From assembly GCA_038030265.1 (NCBI GenBank), contig CM075940.1, forward strand, positions 9,362,001 to 9,426,000: a DNA stretch of 64,000 nucleotides. Reading direction: 5' to 3'. A program made the position numbers and the translations under genes. Source of the DNA: Corythucha ciliata (taxonomy: Eukaryota; Arthropoda; Insecta; Hemiptera; Tingidae). Positions 23,088-38,400 of this stretch are shown piece after piece (within the stretch, counting starts at the first letter, position 1; each line of letters starts with the position of its first letter). Below the pieces are notes generated by a model. The model did not search any database, was not told the origin of the DNA, and was given only the letters and a program-made list of their open reading frames with translations.

Positions 23088-24649
23088 TTGTGCTACAACC
23101 ATTAGCAGACGTTTTTTTAGGGTTCTGGCTTGTTGTATAGCTTAAAAACGAATAACATTGTCAAAAATATTCATTTATCCAACATTTAACCAGCACGTTG
23201 AAAGTCGCAGCGGACAAAGGACACGAATCCCTGTACGAACGTTTTAAGCTAAGGCGTTTTTGCGGACACTAAAGCGCCCCCCCCCCCTCCACCACCAACT
23301 TTTTTTGTCAGAATCAATCAATTTCACCCCAAAACACGATAATCCGACCTGAAAATTAAGGCTTTTCATCGCTGACACTGACTAAATTCGCTGAGAAAAT
23401 GGGAAATTCAGCCCCAGAACTGTAGTGCTTGGTTTTGAGTGGAAGGAATAATTCGGCTACATACCTCACAATTAATCTCCTAGAAACTGACTATTCCACT
23501 CTCTGACACTTAGGACCGAAAACGTTTAATTTAACCGCTAAATCTTGTGTTGTTTTGTTTTTGTTTTTCATATACTGGCAATTTTGACAATGTACATTGA
23601 TGAATAATGTAAGCGTGAACAGCAGAGGGTGAATGCCCAGCCTATTTTCAAGTTTTTAGGGTCTTCATTGCAATTTTTGCACAATTGATCGGTCAATTCA
23701 AGTCAGTAATTGATAACTGAGGCAACGTAATGTTTTGTCATATCCGGAAACCTGACAAACTTGCCGCACATCCTTTTTCCCTGTCCTTCAGTTTGTTCAT
23801 GGCACTGGCCCCCAGAAAACGTCTATACGCCACCCACCCCCCGCCCTATAAACAATTTGCCTGTAAGGGCCACATTTCACAGTTAAATAGCCAATGCTAA
23901 GCGGTGTCGGGGGGAGGGGGGGGGTTAAAGCCGTTAAACTGCACGTTTTGTAGCAAAAACATGTCGGGTTGTGGTAGAAAAATAACCATTTATGCTAAAT
24001 TTCAAGCTTGTGAAGGGGGAATGGCAAAATTAACAGTTTCAAAGTCAAGTAGCTAGTTTGAAGGGCTTAATTGCGGATATCCCTGGGCTTAGCTTAGTGA
24101 TTAATTTTCTTGAAAGTTGAGAGTCACTCCCTCTTCTGGATGGCGGTGTAATTAAATACGATATAGACATTCAATGAGAATGAGAACTCTATGAAAATGA
24201 CCCTAAAAATGTCAAATCGGATGAAACTGTGCTTAGGTGTCCCGAAAAGGCGAATTATTTAATCAGAAGCGTTTGAAGCGTTTTGAGGCTTTTTCCTGCT
24301 GGCAACAAATTTTCCCATGGACGATATACGTCTCCTCCCCCCACGACCACCATCTATTATGCGATATTGAGCCGCGTCAATTGCAAGCCATTCAGAACTA
24401 TTTACGTCGAAGCTCCTGATAAAAACCGGCCCTGCGTCAATAGATTAACTATACATACAGCGTGCTGTATGAGAAAGAAAAATCAGTGGAAATCCAATAG
24501 GATCATATAGCAGTTTATCCCCCCCCCTCACCATGGCCAGCGGGCCGGAAAACATCATTGTTCGGCGTGTAGGCAGCGCTTTTGGAAGGAAGAAATGAGT
24601 GAGCTGGAAGGAGGGGGACCAGAAAAGCGTAAGTTTGGCCTTTCAACAA
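23088..24649. other. No gene; degenerate repeats
   Basis: 23300-23540 and 24000-24200 carry family H-like wording (CCCAGAACTG, CTAGTTTG, TTAATTGC). G/C-runs occur near 23279-23288 and 23910-23933. The open frames at 24237-24510 have no recognisable motif. Confidence 0.4.
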
Positions 24650-25160
24650 ACAAAACTCGCGGTGTTGGCTCACTCAAAATATCAATTTCACGGGATTTGC
24701 TCACTCCAAAAATCAATTTTGTAGGTTTGAGGCTCTGAAAAATAATTTCAGTGTTCTTAGCTCTCTTGAAAACCAATTTTGCGGGTTTGGCTCTTCAAAA
24801 GAACAAAAGCCACAGGGTCAGCTCACTCAAAAAACTAATTTCGCGGGATTCCCGGAGCTTTATAAGTCGTAGAAATAACGAACTTCGTGTGTTAAGCCCT
24901 TTCTAAAATCGTTTTTGCAGATTTCGCTCTTCAAAAAACCAATTTCGCAGGGTTTAATCGTTGAAAAGAACCAATGTGGCAGGGTTTATTCATTCAACAA
25001 ATTGATTTCGCGGGGTTTAGTCGCTGATGAAAAACTTGGGCTTTTTGGTCTTCAAAAAACCAAATTCGCAGGTTTGGCGCTTTTAAAATTTATTTTCGTG
25101 TGTTTAGCTCACTTAAAACCCAATTTTTTCGGGTTTGCCTCTTCAAAAAAAAAAAAAAAT
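24650..25160 (+). repeat. Family B array, third block
   Basis: Units such as CTCACTCAAAA + ATCAATTTCACGGG and CTTCAAAAAACCAATTTCGC recur about every 30-45 bp. The open frame 24915-25172 is a repeat translation. Confidence 0.7.
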
Positions 25161-25289
25161 TATCGTTGCTGACCTGGTTGGCTACGTCCGACTGCTCCAA
25201 CGTGTAGCGCTCCGGCGTGTTTGTGAAGGGAGGGGCGCATAGTGGACCGCTCAAAAGCTTACAGATGAAAAAAAAAAAAGAATTTTTAG

Positions 25290-27060
25290 GTTTTAAAGCG
25301 TTGATTCGCGGCTAATATTTAAAACAAGCGGTCACTTGCCGCTAAAATAAGGAAAAATACACCAATTCGAGATATCTGAAGGCAACTTCGCGGCTAAAAC
25401 AGTAAACATACGCTGACCCCAAGTTTCTATAGGTGGCTAAATTTGATAAGGCCTACTAATGTACTGATCTTGAAGCAAGTACGCGACCAAAAGTTTTGAA
25501 AAATCAGTTATATTCGTGGCTAATATAGCGAAAAAGCGCTAATTTATAGATAAAATCACTAATTCGCGGCCAAAAGTTGGTGAAAACTTTAACTCACGGC
25601 AATAATTGGGAAAAAGCGCTAATTCGTGGTAAAAAGCTCAGCTACAATTACGCTCTGTAGAACGCCAATTGTGGTTTCTGATGCAACTTTGCGACTGAAA
25701 TTAGTGAATTTCGCGCTTGAGAAAAAGCGCTAATTCACAGCTTTGAAGAAATTGGGACAACTCAATTGTGGAGGCAAATTCGATCATTTCATTTTTAAAA
25801 CTGCTAATTCTTTGCCAATAGTGAAAAAAAAAAATCGGACGGACAGCAATGATCAGTTTGACTATTTTTGGCGCGAGAGTGCGGTCGATTTAGCCATTTT
25901 CAGGGCGGGTATTATTACATTTTCAGACATTTTCAAGGCTGCACGAATCGTAAGTGTAGCTATATTTTCAGAGTCATGAAATCAGATTGGCTATTTTTAG
26001 TGCACGCTAAATTTAGCGGGACTAATCCGCGATAAAATGAAGAAAAGGCGCTAATTAGCGGCTAAAATTGAAAAATAGCGCTTGAACAACACTGATAATA
26101 TTGAGAAGAGTTGCTAATTGGTGGCTGAAATTGAGAAAAGACGCTCATTCAAAACAGAAATTGAGACAACAAGATTGTTGGAGGCCAAATCGAGCATTAA
26201 AGTTTGAAAAATCGCATCATTCGCGCCTAAAATGGGAACACGGCTAATTCGCGGCTAAAATTGAGAAAAAATGATGATTCACCGATAAAATTGAGGAAAA
26301 GTGCTAATAATTCGTGGCTGAAATTGAGAAAATGGTGAATCCCGGCGTACAGGAAGAAAAAGCACTAATTAGCGGCTAAAAGTGAGACAAAGCGCTTATG
26401 CCATATGGAGAATATTAATAAAAAATAATTGCTAATTGGTGGATAAAACTGAGAAAAGCACTAACTCGAGGCTAAAATTGAGAAAAATCGCTCATTCACA
26501 TCAGCAGAAATTGAGAATACTGGATTGTGGAGGCAAATTCGATCATTAAATTTTGAAAAATGGTAATTCGTTGCTAATAGTGAATAAAATCACTCATTAG
26601 TGCCTAAAATGTAAAAAAAAACCTTAATTCGCGGCTAAAATTGGGGAAAATGCCTATAAAATGGAGAAAAATCGCTGATTCGGGGCTAAAATTAAGAAAT
26701 CCCCCGCATTCGCAGATAAAATTGTGAAAAAACTAATTCACGGATAAAATTATGGAATAGCGCTCATTCAATAGCTGAAATTTAAAAATCAGAAATTGAC
26801 GATTTTCGGGGGACATTTCGTGGCTAAAATTGAGATAAAATTTCATGGCTAAAAGGGGAAAAAATTCCAACACACGGCTAAAATCGAGAAACTCCAAATT
26901 GTAGACTAAATGCTGTGAAAAGCGTTCATTCAGGGCAAAATTGAAAAAAACAATAATTGGCGGATTGCGGCTAAAATTGAGAATTACGAGATTCCATGGC
27001 TAAAAGTGTAAAAATCGCTGATTCGGGGCTAAACGTGAAAAAAAAGGTGAGTTCAGGCTG
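25290..27060 (+). repeat. Family A 30-bp degenerate tandem array, copy 3
   Basis: CTAATTCGCGGCTAAAATTGAGAAAA units throughout. The leading part (AAGTTTCTATAGG, TACTAATGTACTGATC, GCAAGTACGCGAC, then TATATTCGTGGCTA near 25509) follows the same order as copies 1, 4 and 5. No clear terminal inverted repeats were found for this copy. Confidence 0.85.
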
Positions 27061-27753
27061 GTGGCCGAATTTTATATCGAGATTTCTCAAAAATAAGAAA
27101 AATTGGTTCATATTTAGGTACCTACCACTTTACGTAAATACCCCTGTATTAGATACTTTTGAAAACTAATTTGAAACCATTTAAACCACATGTAGGAAAG
27201 AAATTAAGCCCCCCCCCCTCCTCCTCCTTCTTGCACAATGCCACCCCTAGCCCGTGGCCCCAATTGTAGTGAAGACGGCCCTAGTAAGAACCCCTTGAAA
27301 ACGACTTCTCTGATCCAAAATACGTTTAAATTTTAATTTTTGGTCATTTTCGTTGAAGTTTGCCCAGACGGGCGGTTTTTTTCACGATTTTTGCTCGAAT
27401 GTTTCGATTTGAGACGGTCTATGTTTCTTCTATCCATCTTCTAGGAGTTAGTTTAATGGTGAGGGGGGCGGACGGGATGCCTTGTCTTGGTGTTTTTTTC
27501 CATACTGAGAGATGTTTTTTCTTTTACTGGAGGGGCTGGACAATTTTAAAAACTTTGAAGTTTTGCCCACTCGAAAAACACAAATTACAGGATCAACTAT
27601 ATCAATTATTGTAAAACCATTTACTCGATCGACGCACAAATACTAAGAACCGAACTCTTTAATTTACTTAATAGAAAGGGGTTAATAGATCAAGGCTTTT
27701 ATTGGAAGTTTTTTCCTGGGGAGGAACAGGAACAAACGTTCAGTTAAGAAGCG
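27061..27753. other. Upstream side of the activin-like gene
   Basis: Probably 5' leader or promoter of the plus-strand ligand gene. A C-run lies at 27209-27218. No further coding exon is recognised. Confidence 0.35.
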
Positions 27754-29190
27754 ATGACCAAGGCAGTCACTCGGGCTACGATCCTCATTTCGTGCGTCCT
27801 TCTCCACCTCGCCATCGAGACTACGGCGAAAAAGTCGAATCCATTGCCCGAAATATGGAACGACATTGTCATGCAGTCGTCCAAATTGCCCAAGTGTCAA
27901 AGCTGCGCTCACTCGAGGGAATTGGTCGAGACCAGTCTCACTGAGTACGAACTGAGGACCATTCGCATTGAAAACGTCAAACAGACCATTTTGAGGAAAT
28001 TAGGCCTTACCCATCCGCCCAAAATCGTCGGTCCACCCGTCCCCCTGCCACAGCCCATACGTTACGGTGATATAAAGATCGACGATTTCCCTAAGGATGA
28101 CGGCCCACTGCTTCATTCTGAACGAATTATAGTCTTGGGAACTGGTAAATTTATCTCAAGAGTATCACCATTCTCCTCTATTGTTTCTATATTTTTGTAC
28201 CAGGGCGTCAAATCCAGAAATCGGGAGATTTCGTAGATTTATCATTCACGATTGATATCCCTGCAACAGTGATTGGAGCTGACGTTAAATCAGGATATCT
28301 ATGGGTTTACACCGGGTCGATCAATGTTAGTGGTTGTTTCCTCAAGTCAGAAGTCTGTCGTCAGGTGTCTCAGAACGGGAATGAAGTAAGGAAGATACCC
28401 ATAATTGTGCTGAAGGAGAAAGGTTGGTTCCTATCAGCTTATTCTTTACAAAAATCTTCTTATATTTCTATACGGTATAAGCTGGCTGGTATAAACTGGA
28501 TGTAACTTGGACACTTGGAGCTTGGCTTGAGTATAGTGAAATGTGTCAAAATATTTCTTTGACCTGCTTCGCGAATAAGGAGAGATTAGAGTTCCCGGAA
28601 GGCAAAGATCCAACAAGAAAGCCCTTCTTAGTCGTAGGCATGAGTCCAACTCTTCCATCAGAAGTATGTAACCGTAGTATACCTTACTGTAAACAATTTA
28701 AAAATTGGTTTGGCGGGGTACGTTTTTCAGGGGAGTAGAGGAAAGAGGAATATCAACTGTGTCAAAGAGTCCACCGAGTGTTGTCGAGAGAGTCTTCAAA
28801 TTTCATTCAATGAAATCGGTTGGGGTGACTGGATTTATTACCCGTCGACGTACAACGCATACTACTGTAAAGGGTCGTGCACAAATGCGGCATCAGTGAC
28901 TTTGGGGTCGGCACCGTACCACTCGGTCATGAAGGAAAGTTGCTTTTCTTATCCATCGTTTAGAGGGTTCTGGAACTTCATACTCTCAACTGTTTTATTT
29001 TAATCTTTTTTTTTTTTTTTTGTAGAAACTGTACTATTTGACGTTATCACAAGGAAATCACCTTGAAGTGGCTTCCTGCTGCACTCCGACTCGCCTTTCT
29101 CCGCTTCAAGTCATCTACAAAGATCAGAACAACACTCTTTTGCAGAGAATCATTCAGGATTTGTCTGTAGATTCTTGTGGATGCATGTAA
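27754..29190 (+). CDS. Actbeta-like: Activin-class TGF-beta family ligand precursor
   Basis: A secreted growth factor precursor that would signal through type I/II serine-threonine kinase receptors. Exons are 27754-28144, 28204-28422, 28482-28663, 28731-28925 and 29026-29190, with phases 1, 1, 0, 0, totalling 383 residues. A signal peptide covers about residues 1-25. The propeptide has CQSCAHSR and a VKQTILRKLGL helix, as in inhibin-beta/activin. A furin-type RGKR site ends at residue 270. The mature part (about 113 residues) has nine cysteines, with ECCRES, IGWGDWIYYPS, YYCKGSC, ASCCTPT and a terminal SCGCM. GW-DWI and the nine-cysteine pattern point to activin rather than BMP. Exon 4's end is uncertain. 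The frame-compatible donor after HS is a weak GTCATG; other GTs at 28939 or further break phase or add residues. The chosen join gives the standard spacing before the CC pair. A possible polyadenylation signal lies at 29477-29482. Confidence 0.92.
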
Positions 29191-29476
29191 CACACTAAAT
29201 CCTAGAAATGAAACCTTTTCTAATTAAGTGTTTAATGAATCACACAATGTATTAAATATATACGAATATATTATATTATATTACAAAATCCGTGGCCGCA
29301 CTAATTGATTAAAAATCCCAAGTTTGAAAGGGAATAGCACCATAAGTCCGACGACTTTAGGAGCTGACGTTGATATGGTCTCATAACAAAAGAAATACTA
29401 CTTTGTTCAAACATTGCCGTTTTCAATTTTACTTACGAAGACTCTCAATTTCTTTTGAGAGCTGTAAATAGCAATA

Positions 29477-29482
29477 ATAAAT
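29477..29482 (+). terminator. Candidate polyadenylation signal for the activin-like gene
   Basis: AATAAA about 290 nt after the stop codon; the variant ATTAAA at 29251-29256 is a closer alternative. It lies just before the tail of the convergent SRPK gene. Confidence 0.35.
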
Positions 29483-29522
29483 TGATATGTCCCTTCCACT
29501 TGACATAACAAAAAAACGAAAA

Positions 29523-31864
<2,342 letters not shown>

Positions 31865-32920
31865 TGGCATTGTCTGGAGGTAATTTTCCAGCTAAAATAG
31901 AGAAAACACGCCGATCCCTGTTGTATTCTGCAGGTCCATGGGCGGTTAAAACTGAGAAAGCACATTAAATGTGCTGTTCTTGGGCAAGTACGTTGCTAAA
32001 ATGTTGGAAAGTGCTAATATTCGTGGCCAAAATTATTAAAAAGAGCTAATTCGAGGTTTCTATAGTTGCAACTTTCAGAACCAAGATTTAAAAAAAAAGG
32101 CTAATTCGGGGCTAAAATTAAGAAAAATAGCTAATTCACGGCTCAAATTAAGAAATCCACTAATTCACGGATAGAATTGAGAAATAGTGCTAAATCATGG
32201 CTAAAATTGAGAAAAATGGCTAATTCACCTCATGGGGTAAAACGACACTTCACGGAAAAAATTGAGGAAAATAGCTAAATTCGCGGATAAAGTTGAGAAA
32301 AGGCAGTGATTCGCGGCTAAAATTACAAAAACGCCAATTCGGTGCTGAAATGGGGAAAACTCACTAATTGAACAAACTAATTCACCAATAAAAGTGAGAC
32401 AAAGCGCTCCACTGGTAAAGTATAGAAAAACGCTAATTCACCCCTAAAATTAAGAAAATGCGCTAATTCACGGCAAAAATTAAGAAAAGTCGCTAAAATG
32501 GAGAAAAATTGCCAATTCACCGATAAAATTGAGAAAAAGCGCTGAAGTGTGGAAAAACTCTGGTTAATCGCGGTTAAAATGTAGAAAACGCCAATTCGTG
32601 GCTTCACAAGGCGCAAAATTCGTGACTGAAAATGAAAATAATCGCTAAGTCGCCGCTATAAAATGACGATAGCACCAATTCGCGGTTTTGTGTGAGGTCA
32701 AATGAGAAAAAGTGCGCCAATTCATGGATAAAAGTGAAAAAATAAGTCACTAATCCGCGGCTAAAATGGAGACCAAGTGCTAATTCATGGAGAAATTGCT
32801 CATTATAGCAACAAAAATGTGAAAAAACACGAATTCACAATTGAGAAAAGTCTCTTATTCACTGATGGAATTGTGTAGAAGAGCTGAAGTGAGGAAAAAT
32901 CTATAAATCGAGGTTATCGC
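31865..32920 (+). repeat. Family A 30-bp degenerate tandem array, copy 4
   Basis: Same unit and the same leading order: GCTAAAATAGAGAAAACACG, then GGGCAAGTACGTTGC, then TAATATTCGTGGCC at about 32016, then GTTGCAACTTTC. Open frames in this stretch are repeat translations. Confidence 0.85.
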
Positions 32921-33058
32921 TGGAAACATTTTTTTTTTTCGAAATAAAATGACTAAATATGACCAGGAATTGAATATTAGTGCGTAAATGATTGGTTTCG
33001 ATTTATAGCGAAATAATAAAACTTGCCAAGTTTTTTTGTTACCTTGAAAAGCCGGTCT

Positions 33059-33310
33059 GTGACTCGTGACGTAGTTAAGTGGTTGTGACCCCTCCCAACC
33101 CTCCGCATCAATGCTGTTAAGCTGTTATCAGGTCTTGCCCATTCTTGCCCTTCCCATTCTCTTAAGTCCTATCGTTTGATTTGTGGGAGGCTATTGTGAA
33201 GGTTACGCGAATGCTGTTTTACGTCATCAGTCTATCCAGCCTATTTCAAAAATAGCTTTTAAAAAATATATAGGGCCTGATTTTATTTGAACGGATCGTG
33301 GTTTCATGAG
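33059..33310 (+). repeat. Dispersed 250-bp repeat, copy 1
   Basis: Aligns by eye along its length, at roughly 80% identity, with 46921-47190. Shared landmarks are CGTGACGTAGTTAAG, TCTTGCCC, AAGTCCTAT(C/T)GTTTGATTTG, TCATCAGTCTATC and GGTTTCATGAG/GTTTTCATGAG. It lies just after a family A array; the second copy lies just before one. It has no coding capacity and may be a SINE, a MITE or a conserved flank of the family A element. Confidence 0.7.
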
Positions 33311-34991
33311 TTTTGGCAACCAAGCTATCACGACAGCATGATTTTGGAAAATGTGTTACTTCCTCATTCATGGCTTCTCAAGGCAACTTCGTGGCCGAAA
33401 ATAAAAAAAGCCAATCCACGGGAGGAAAGAGCGCTGATTCGCGTATCAAATTCGGGAAAAGCGCTAATTTTGGCGAAAATCAACAAAAACGCTGCGAATT
33501 ATCGAACAATGCCTTATTATTTCGACTGTGGGTTTATTATTCATGGATGTAGTCAAATCCGGCTTGAAATTACATGAAAATCGACACCCCACACCCCTAT
33601 GACCCCAAATCCTTTGAAAATCCCCATTTTGGACCCGCTTTTGGCCCATAAAACCCAAGGAGGTTATTTGATCAAACTGATCAGATGTTAGGACCAACTA
33701 GACCCCAAATGGCGTCTATGTGCGAAAGAACGAGTTTTTTCGAGCAATCCTAGGGCAAGATATGGCCCGGACGGCGGACGGACATTTTTTTTTTATTGCA
33801 GATTTGGATTCTACGCACTTTGAAACGTAAAACTACAAATTTTGAGGGGGGGTCAAAAAAAATTTTTTGCGATACGATTACAAAGACTTATTATTGAGAA
33901 ATAATAAGCCAAAATTACTAATTAGAAAGTTTAATTGGCGGGGGGAGTGGGTTGGTGAAAGACTCAACCCGGGGGCGCCAAATGTTCAAGGCCGGCACTG
34001 GCCAGAATCTTGGCGTTCCCTGGCGAGGGGGGGGGGCGGTGCTTTGAAAACTTGAGCAATGACGAAACCCTAGGACGCTGCAGGACTTGTAATAATTTTC
34101 GGTGGTATAGAGATGGGCTGCTGGCTCACTACGGTCTTGCTTTCAAGTCTAGGGGAGGGCAGCTCTGCTCCCCTCTGCCCGGCGTCAAACAGACAGTCGC
34201 AACTCTTTCTCATGGTGCCCCCCCCCTCCATATCTATCATGGAATAGAGTCACAAAAGGGCCAATCCCACGAAAGTTCGTTTACTGCTGACTTCATATTC
34301 TTGGTACACAACCTCAGAAAGGTTGAAAATTGGTATATTAAATAGCGAGGCTGGTAAGTGCCAGTTTGCCAGACGAAGCGAGCCCGCTAAATAAGTTCGA
34401 GTAGGTGAATTCCACTTACGACGACTTATGTATACGACATAACTGAAGTAACGTTCGAATTTTAATAACGTGCGGACCAAAAAGTGACGCAAGTTACTTC
34501 ATCGTTCCTTTTTGCAGTACCTAACCATTAACCAAAACTTGTTTAGCAGTTTGTCTCGAAGTATCGAGACCCGGGATCCTGTTTTACATGCAGTTTTAGA
34601 TACTGCCCCACAATTTCACTGTCCGATTTCTAGTACCTACTTTCCAAGCCGAAAAGTGAGTTTTGTTACAAAATTAACTGCCCACCTGTCAAATTACCCT
34701 TTTTTGACCCGTATTAGATAATCGATTTTTGGACTAAATTTATTATTTTCCGATCGATCAATTGAATTTTGTAGCTTAATTGTAAGAATATCCAGTTTCT
34801 TGGGCTCAATTGCCAGGTTTCGGGGGGCAAAAACAAGATTTCGTGAGTATAAAATAATAATTGCTACTTCGAAAAGTCTAGCGCGTTCTGTGGTCTAGTA
34901 ATTAATTTATGGGGTTAAAATACTAGGTTCAGGCCAATTTAGACACGTTAATCACACACTTTCGTAACTTTACGTCAAAAAAACACACACC
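33311..34991. other. No gene; short family A and H remnants
   Basis: 33370-33500 has a few family A-like units. 34550-34940 has family H-like wording. A GGGGAGGGCAGC phrase near 34153, next to a G-run near 34028, resembles hAT-like subterminal sequence. The open frames lack recognisable domains. Confidence 0.4.
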
Positions 34992-35450
34992 CTAGAATAC
35001 TTGCTTTTGCGGCATAAGATTCGGGACGGCCGACACCCACCGCCGTTTCTCCAAATGCACCAGAAATGGTTTGCGCGGAAGAATCGGCGTCGGCGGGGGT
35101 CGCCCAATGCCACGCTCTGAGTCGTCGACATGTATCCTGACAGTTCTAATACCGTGCGACAGGCGACGGCGTCGACTCACATTCGACACCCACAGAGCGA
35201 GGGATGCATACGCGACAAGTTGAATGACAATTTGAACGAACGCATAGCTTGTTGGCCTTGTCCTGACGACTGTTGCAAGGTGCTCGTCATCAGTGTTAAA
35301 GGCCTCGCACACGGCTCGACTGCTGTTCGCCGACCAGAACACTGTCGCCGTATTGTTGACGCGCAATTGTCCGTTAATATCGAACCATTCGTACTGAATT
35401 GAATAGTTGAAAATGGGAAGGCCGGGTGAAAGAGCCGTCGTCACTTCCAT
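34992..35450 (-). CDS. Unrecognised single-pass membrane protein or exon
   Basis: A 152-codon frame begins at an ATG (35450) with a TAG four codons upstream and ends at TAG. The N-terminal part is polar with several NxS/T sites (NYS, NNT, NSS) and an FNYSIQYEWFDINGQL phrase. A hydrophobic segment, SYAFVQIVIQLVAYASLALWV, follows at about residues 67-87. Next comes the basic SRRRRLSHG and a proline-rich tail with PPPTPILPRKP. This topology suggests an extracellular N-side, one membrane pass and a cytoplasmic tail. The third codon positions are richer in G/C than the surroundings, which favours real coding. A possible acceptor (AG just before GTACACAAACGA) means it could be the last exon of a larger gene. 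I do not recognise the family. Confidence 0.5.
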   Translation of the reverse strand: MEVTTALSPGLPIFNYSIQYEWFDINGQLRVNNTATVFWSANSSRAVCEAFNTDDEHLATVVRTRPTSYAFVQIVIQLVAYASLALWVSNVSRRRRLSHGIRTVRIHVDDSERGIGRPPPTPILPRKPFLVHLEKRRWVSAVPNLMPQKQVF

Positions 35451-38400
35451 TCGTTTGTGTACCTACTCTCAGAACTGGGTCCATTTTTCCCACACATCTA
35501 ATAATACTTTACTTCACCCTGGGCTCATTGCCAAGTGTTTTGACCACTTTTAAAAGGAAAACATGTGTTTTTTATTCGTGTAACTTTTCAATTGATGATG
35601 ACGATGCATTCGAAAATTCTATTTATTGTGTTGCTACAGCTTCAGACCACATTCATTGACCATTCCTGATAAAATGCTCTGTCTGTAAGCTCCCACCCCT
35701 CCCAACTGCACCATAGGAGGTGCCGTCAATCTTTAAGGAGCGTGATTGGAAACACTTGAGAAGACAAAACGAAGAGTTTTATTTTATGGACTGCGGGAGG
35801 GACAAAAATGGGGGTCGAGTTAGCTCACAACAAATAGCGACGCAACGTTTAAAAAATGTTATTGGCAAGGCTTAAGCGTGAACCTCTTTCTTACGATTGA
35901 TTTGGGTGAAAACACCGCGCCTGTGGACGTGTTAGGAGCAACTGCTAACGGATTAACGGGTAAGCATTGATTACTAGAGGTAGGGACGTGAGCGTGATTC
36001 CTTCCCCCTCCCACCCTTCTAGTGCGTGTACTATAAAGGGTTTTCACCCGATGATTCTACAGCCTAACTGCTGTTGAAATCGTTCTCTTGTACATTTTCC
36101 CAATTATATCCGTTACTACGGGCACGCTGAGAAAAGAGATGCACCTCCTCCTCCCCTCCCCGCATTTAATAAAAGCAGCAACAGGATTTCTTAAGATTCA
36201 CTCCTCTTACACAACTCCTCCCTGTACGAGAACTCCTACAAAGAGTGAGTTGTGCCACGCTAACAAGTCAAAACGACCCCCTTTTTTGATGTCGGCTCCC
36301 CAACTCACACCCCCAAGAGAAGTCCATTCACCCGTTTGTAACATCTGCCCCTCCCCCCCACCAACCATAATAGTACAATACGGTATAATACGACGCGTGA
36401 GGATTTTTTGGTCGGCAGATGGCACTTTTTTTTTTGCTTTAGTGTAGGCATTTCCAAGCTTTGCAGGCAGACATGCGCTAGACCATACATTTATGTCATT
36501 ATTAAAAAAGAACAATAAGACCTATAACGCTTTTACACGGACTGAATCGGCCTGCTTGATTAGATTCCCGATTAAAATTGTTTCTGTAAGATTTGATGTT
36601 TGATGCAATTGAAAATAAGCTTTTGGATTACAAAGACACTCCTTCCACCGTAGAAAGTTTTCAATTAAGATTCAAGCAAAGTTTTTTTTTTAACACGCAA
36701 AGCTTAGGTGGCTTCCTCTAGGAAGAATTAAATCGGATTCGAACAGTAAAAACTTCACTTCCGGGTGATGGCGTGTCAACATTTGTTTAAGAACAGTTGT
36801 CAGAGTTTTTAAATTTAGAAAGAACTCCTCATTGGATAGGATAAGCTCTTCCGACATTTCTTTACGGTTGGAAGGATCTTGGTTGGTTTCTACGATTAAA
36901 ATTATTAGGGGATATCTTTACACAGGCATAAAGAAAATTCTTACAGGCTTGTGAAAAACCCTCTGGACGAAGGGGTCCGTCTTCTCCGCCGAGCAAGAGG
37001 TGGAGACAGAGAGAGTGAAAGAGATTCACGGAATGTATCGCCCAAATAGTCTCGACTTCCGGCTCCGGTTGAAGCCACTGTATTAGCATCGACGTTGCAA
37101 AATTTTTTCGAGGCGGCTGCTATTTCAAGAAATAGAAGTTTGAAGAAGAAAAAAAAAACAACCGAAATACAGCAGTTATAGGGGTCTTTTCTCGCGATTA
37201 TGAGTCGAGTTTTATCACTTTGAGGGGCCCCCCTTTCTGAACACGAATTATACCGGCTGATTCGCGGAGCCTCGCGAGGTGGGGTGGATGGGAGAGAACA
37301 ATAGGGCACGACGCCCTTCTGGGAAAGCGCAAACTCACCGCTTTTTAAAGGGTGAGAAAGGCTTTTGGGAGGATATCAATGCGGGTTCACAACCCCTCTT
37401 TAACGTTTAAATACGAAGGGCGAATAGAAAATTGCTATAGACTTTCGGCAAACAGAAGCACAGGCCTTTTTCGGGCACGGCTGTGTGTTTTGTTGATTCT
37501 GCTTGACTGTCGAGAGTCATGAATAATAATTAAATAAAAACAGGTGGAATGCATATGCACGTTTTGTTGATCAAGTACACGCTGTCGCTGGGGCAGAAAT
37601 AAAACATAGATAAAACCAAAATTCCTGAGGAGAGATTGACACTCTCGACCCCAACGATTATACACGAATGGCTCACATAAAGAGGCGCTCGGTTAAAATT
37701 TAGTTTAACCCGAAATGGTGCCTAAGACGGTCTTCCTCATACCATAGCGGTGGGCACTAGAGATAGAGAATTGCAGGACCTGATGGCTGAGACGCAGTCG
37801 CGTCCCGATTCCAATGAGCAAGAGCGGCGGAAGGAGTGTGACTGAGCGAGGAGCGGTCCCGGGTACTCACTCAGTTAGAGAAGTGCAAAAAAAAAAAAAA
37901 GAAATAAAACTGAAAATGAACCGAAGCGGCAAAAAACGCCGAAATCACCTGGGCAACCCCTTCAGCCGGCTTGTCTAGTCGAAAACCCGTTTAGATCTTT
38001 GGATTCCCAGTGTCGAAAAACTCCAAGATACCCGTTTTCATCCCATTTTAAATTTAGGCAATTTTTGACAAAATCCACCAGGCCCATTTTCCCAACAGCC
38101 TCTGAACGATTTTTAGGATTTTAAGGCTCATTTTTTCAACGTGCAGTTTTGATTTGAGCTGGAAACGGTTCTTGAGTACCTTGGACACTGGCACTGGCCA
38201 ATTTCAGATTGGCTGGAGCGTCACTGCCCTTTCGCAGTGTTATTCAGCCCGACGTTGTTCAGCCAACTAGGCCCTATATTGCGCATGTTCGTTGAAGTTA
38301 TAATTTGGCTGGTAATGTAATTATTTTTTGTAAATTGGAGTGTTCCTTTTATTTATTTTTTCCCCAAAATAAAACCTACTTCCTTACTTTATTTGTTTCA

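Noticed and set aside
36862..37309. Possible upstream exon of SRPK or of another gene (open frames with a donor-like CTGTAAG)
   Set aside because: One frame would fit the SRPK phase, but it has no ATG, no SRPK-like sequence and lies 5.6 kb away; support is too weak.
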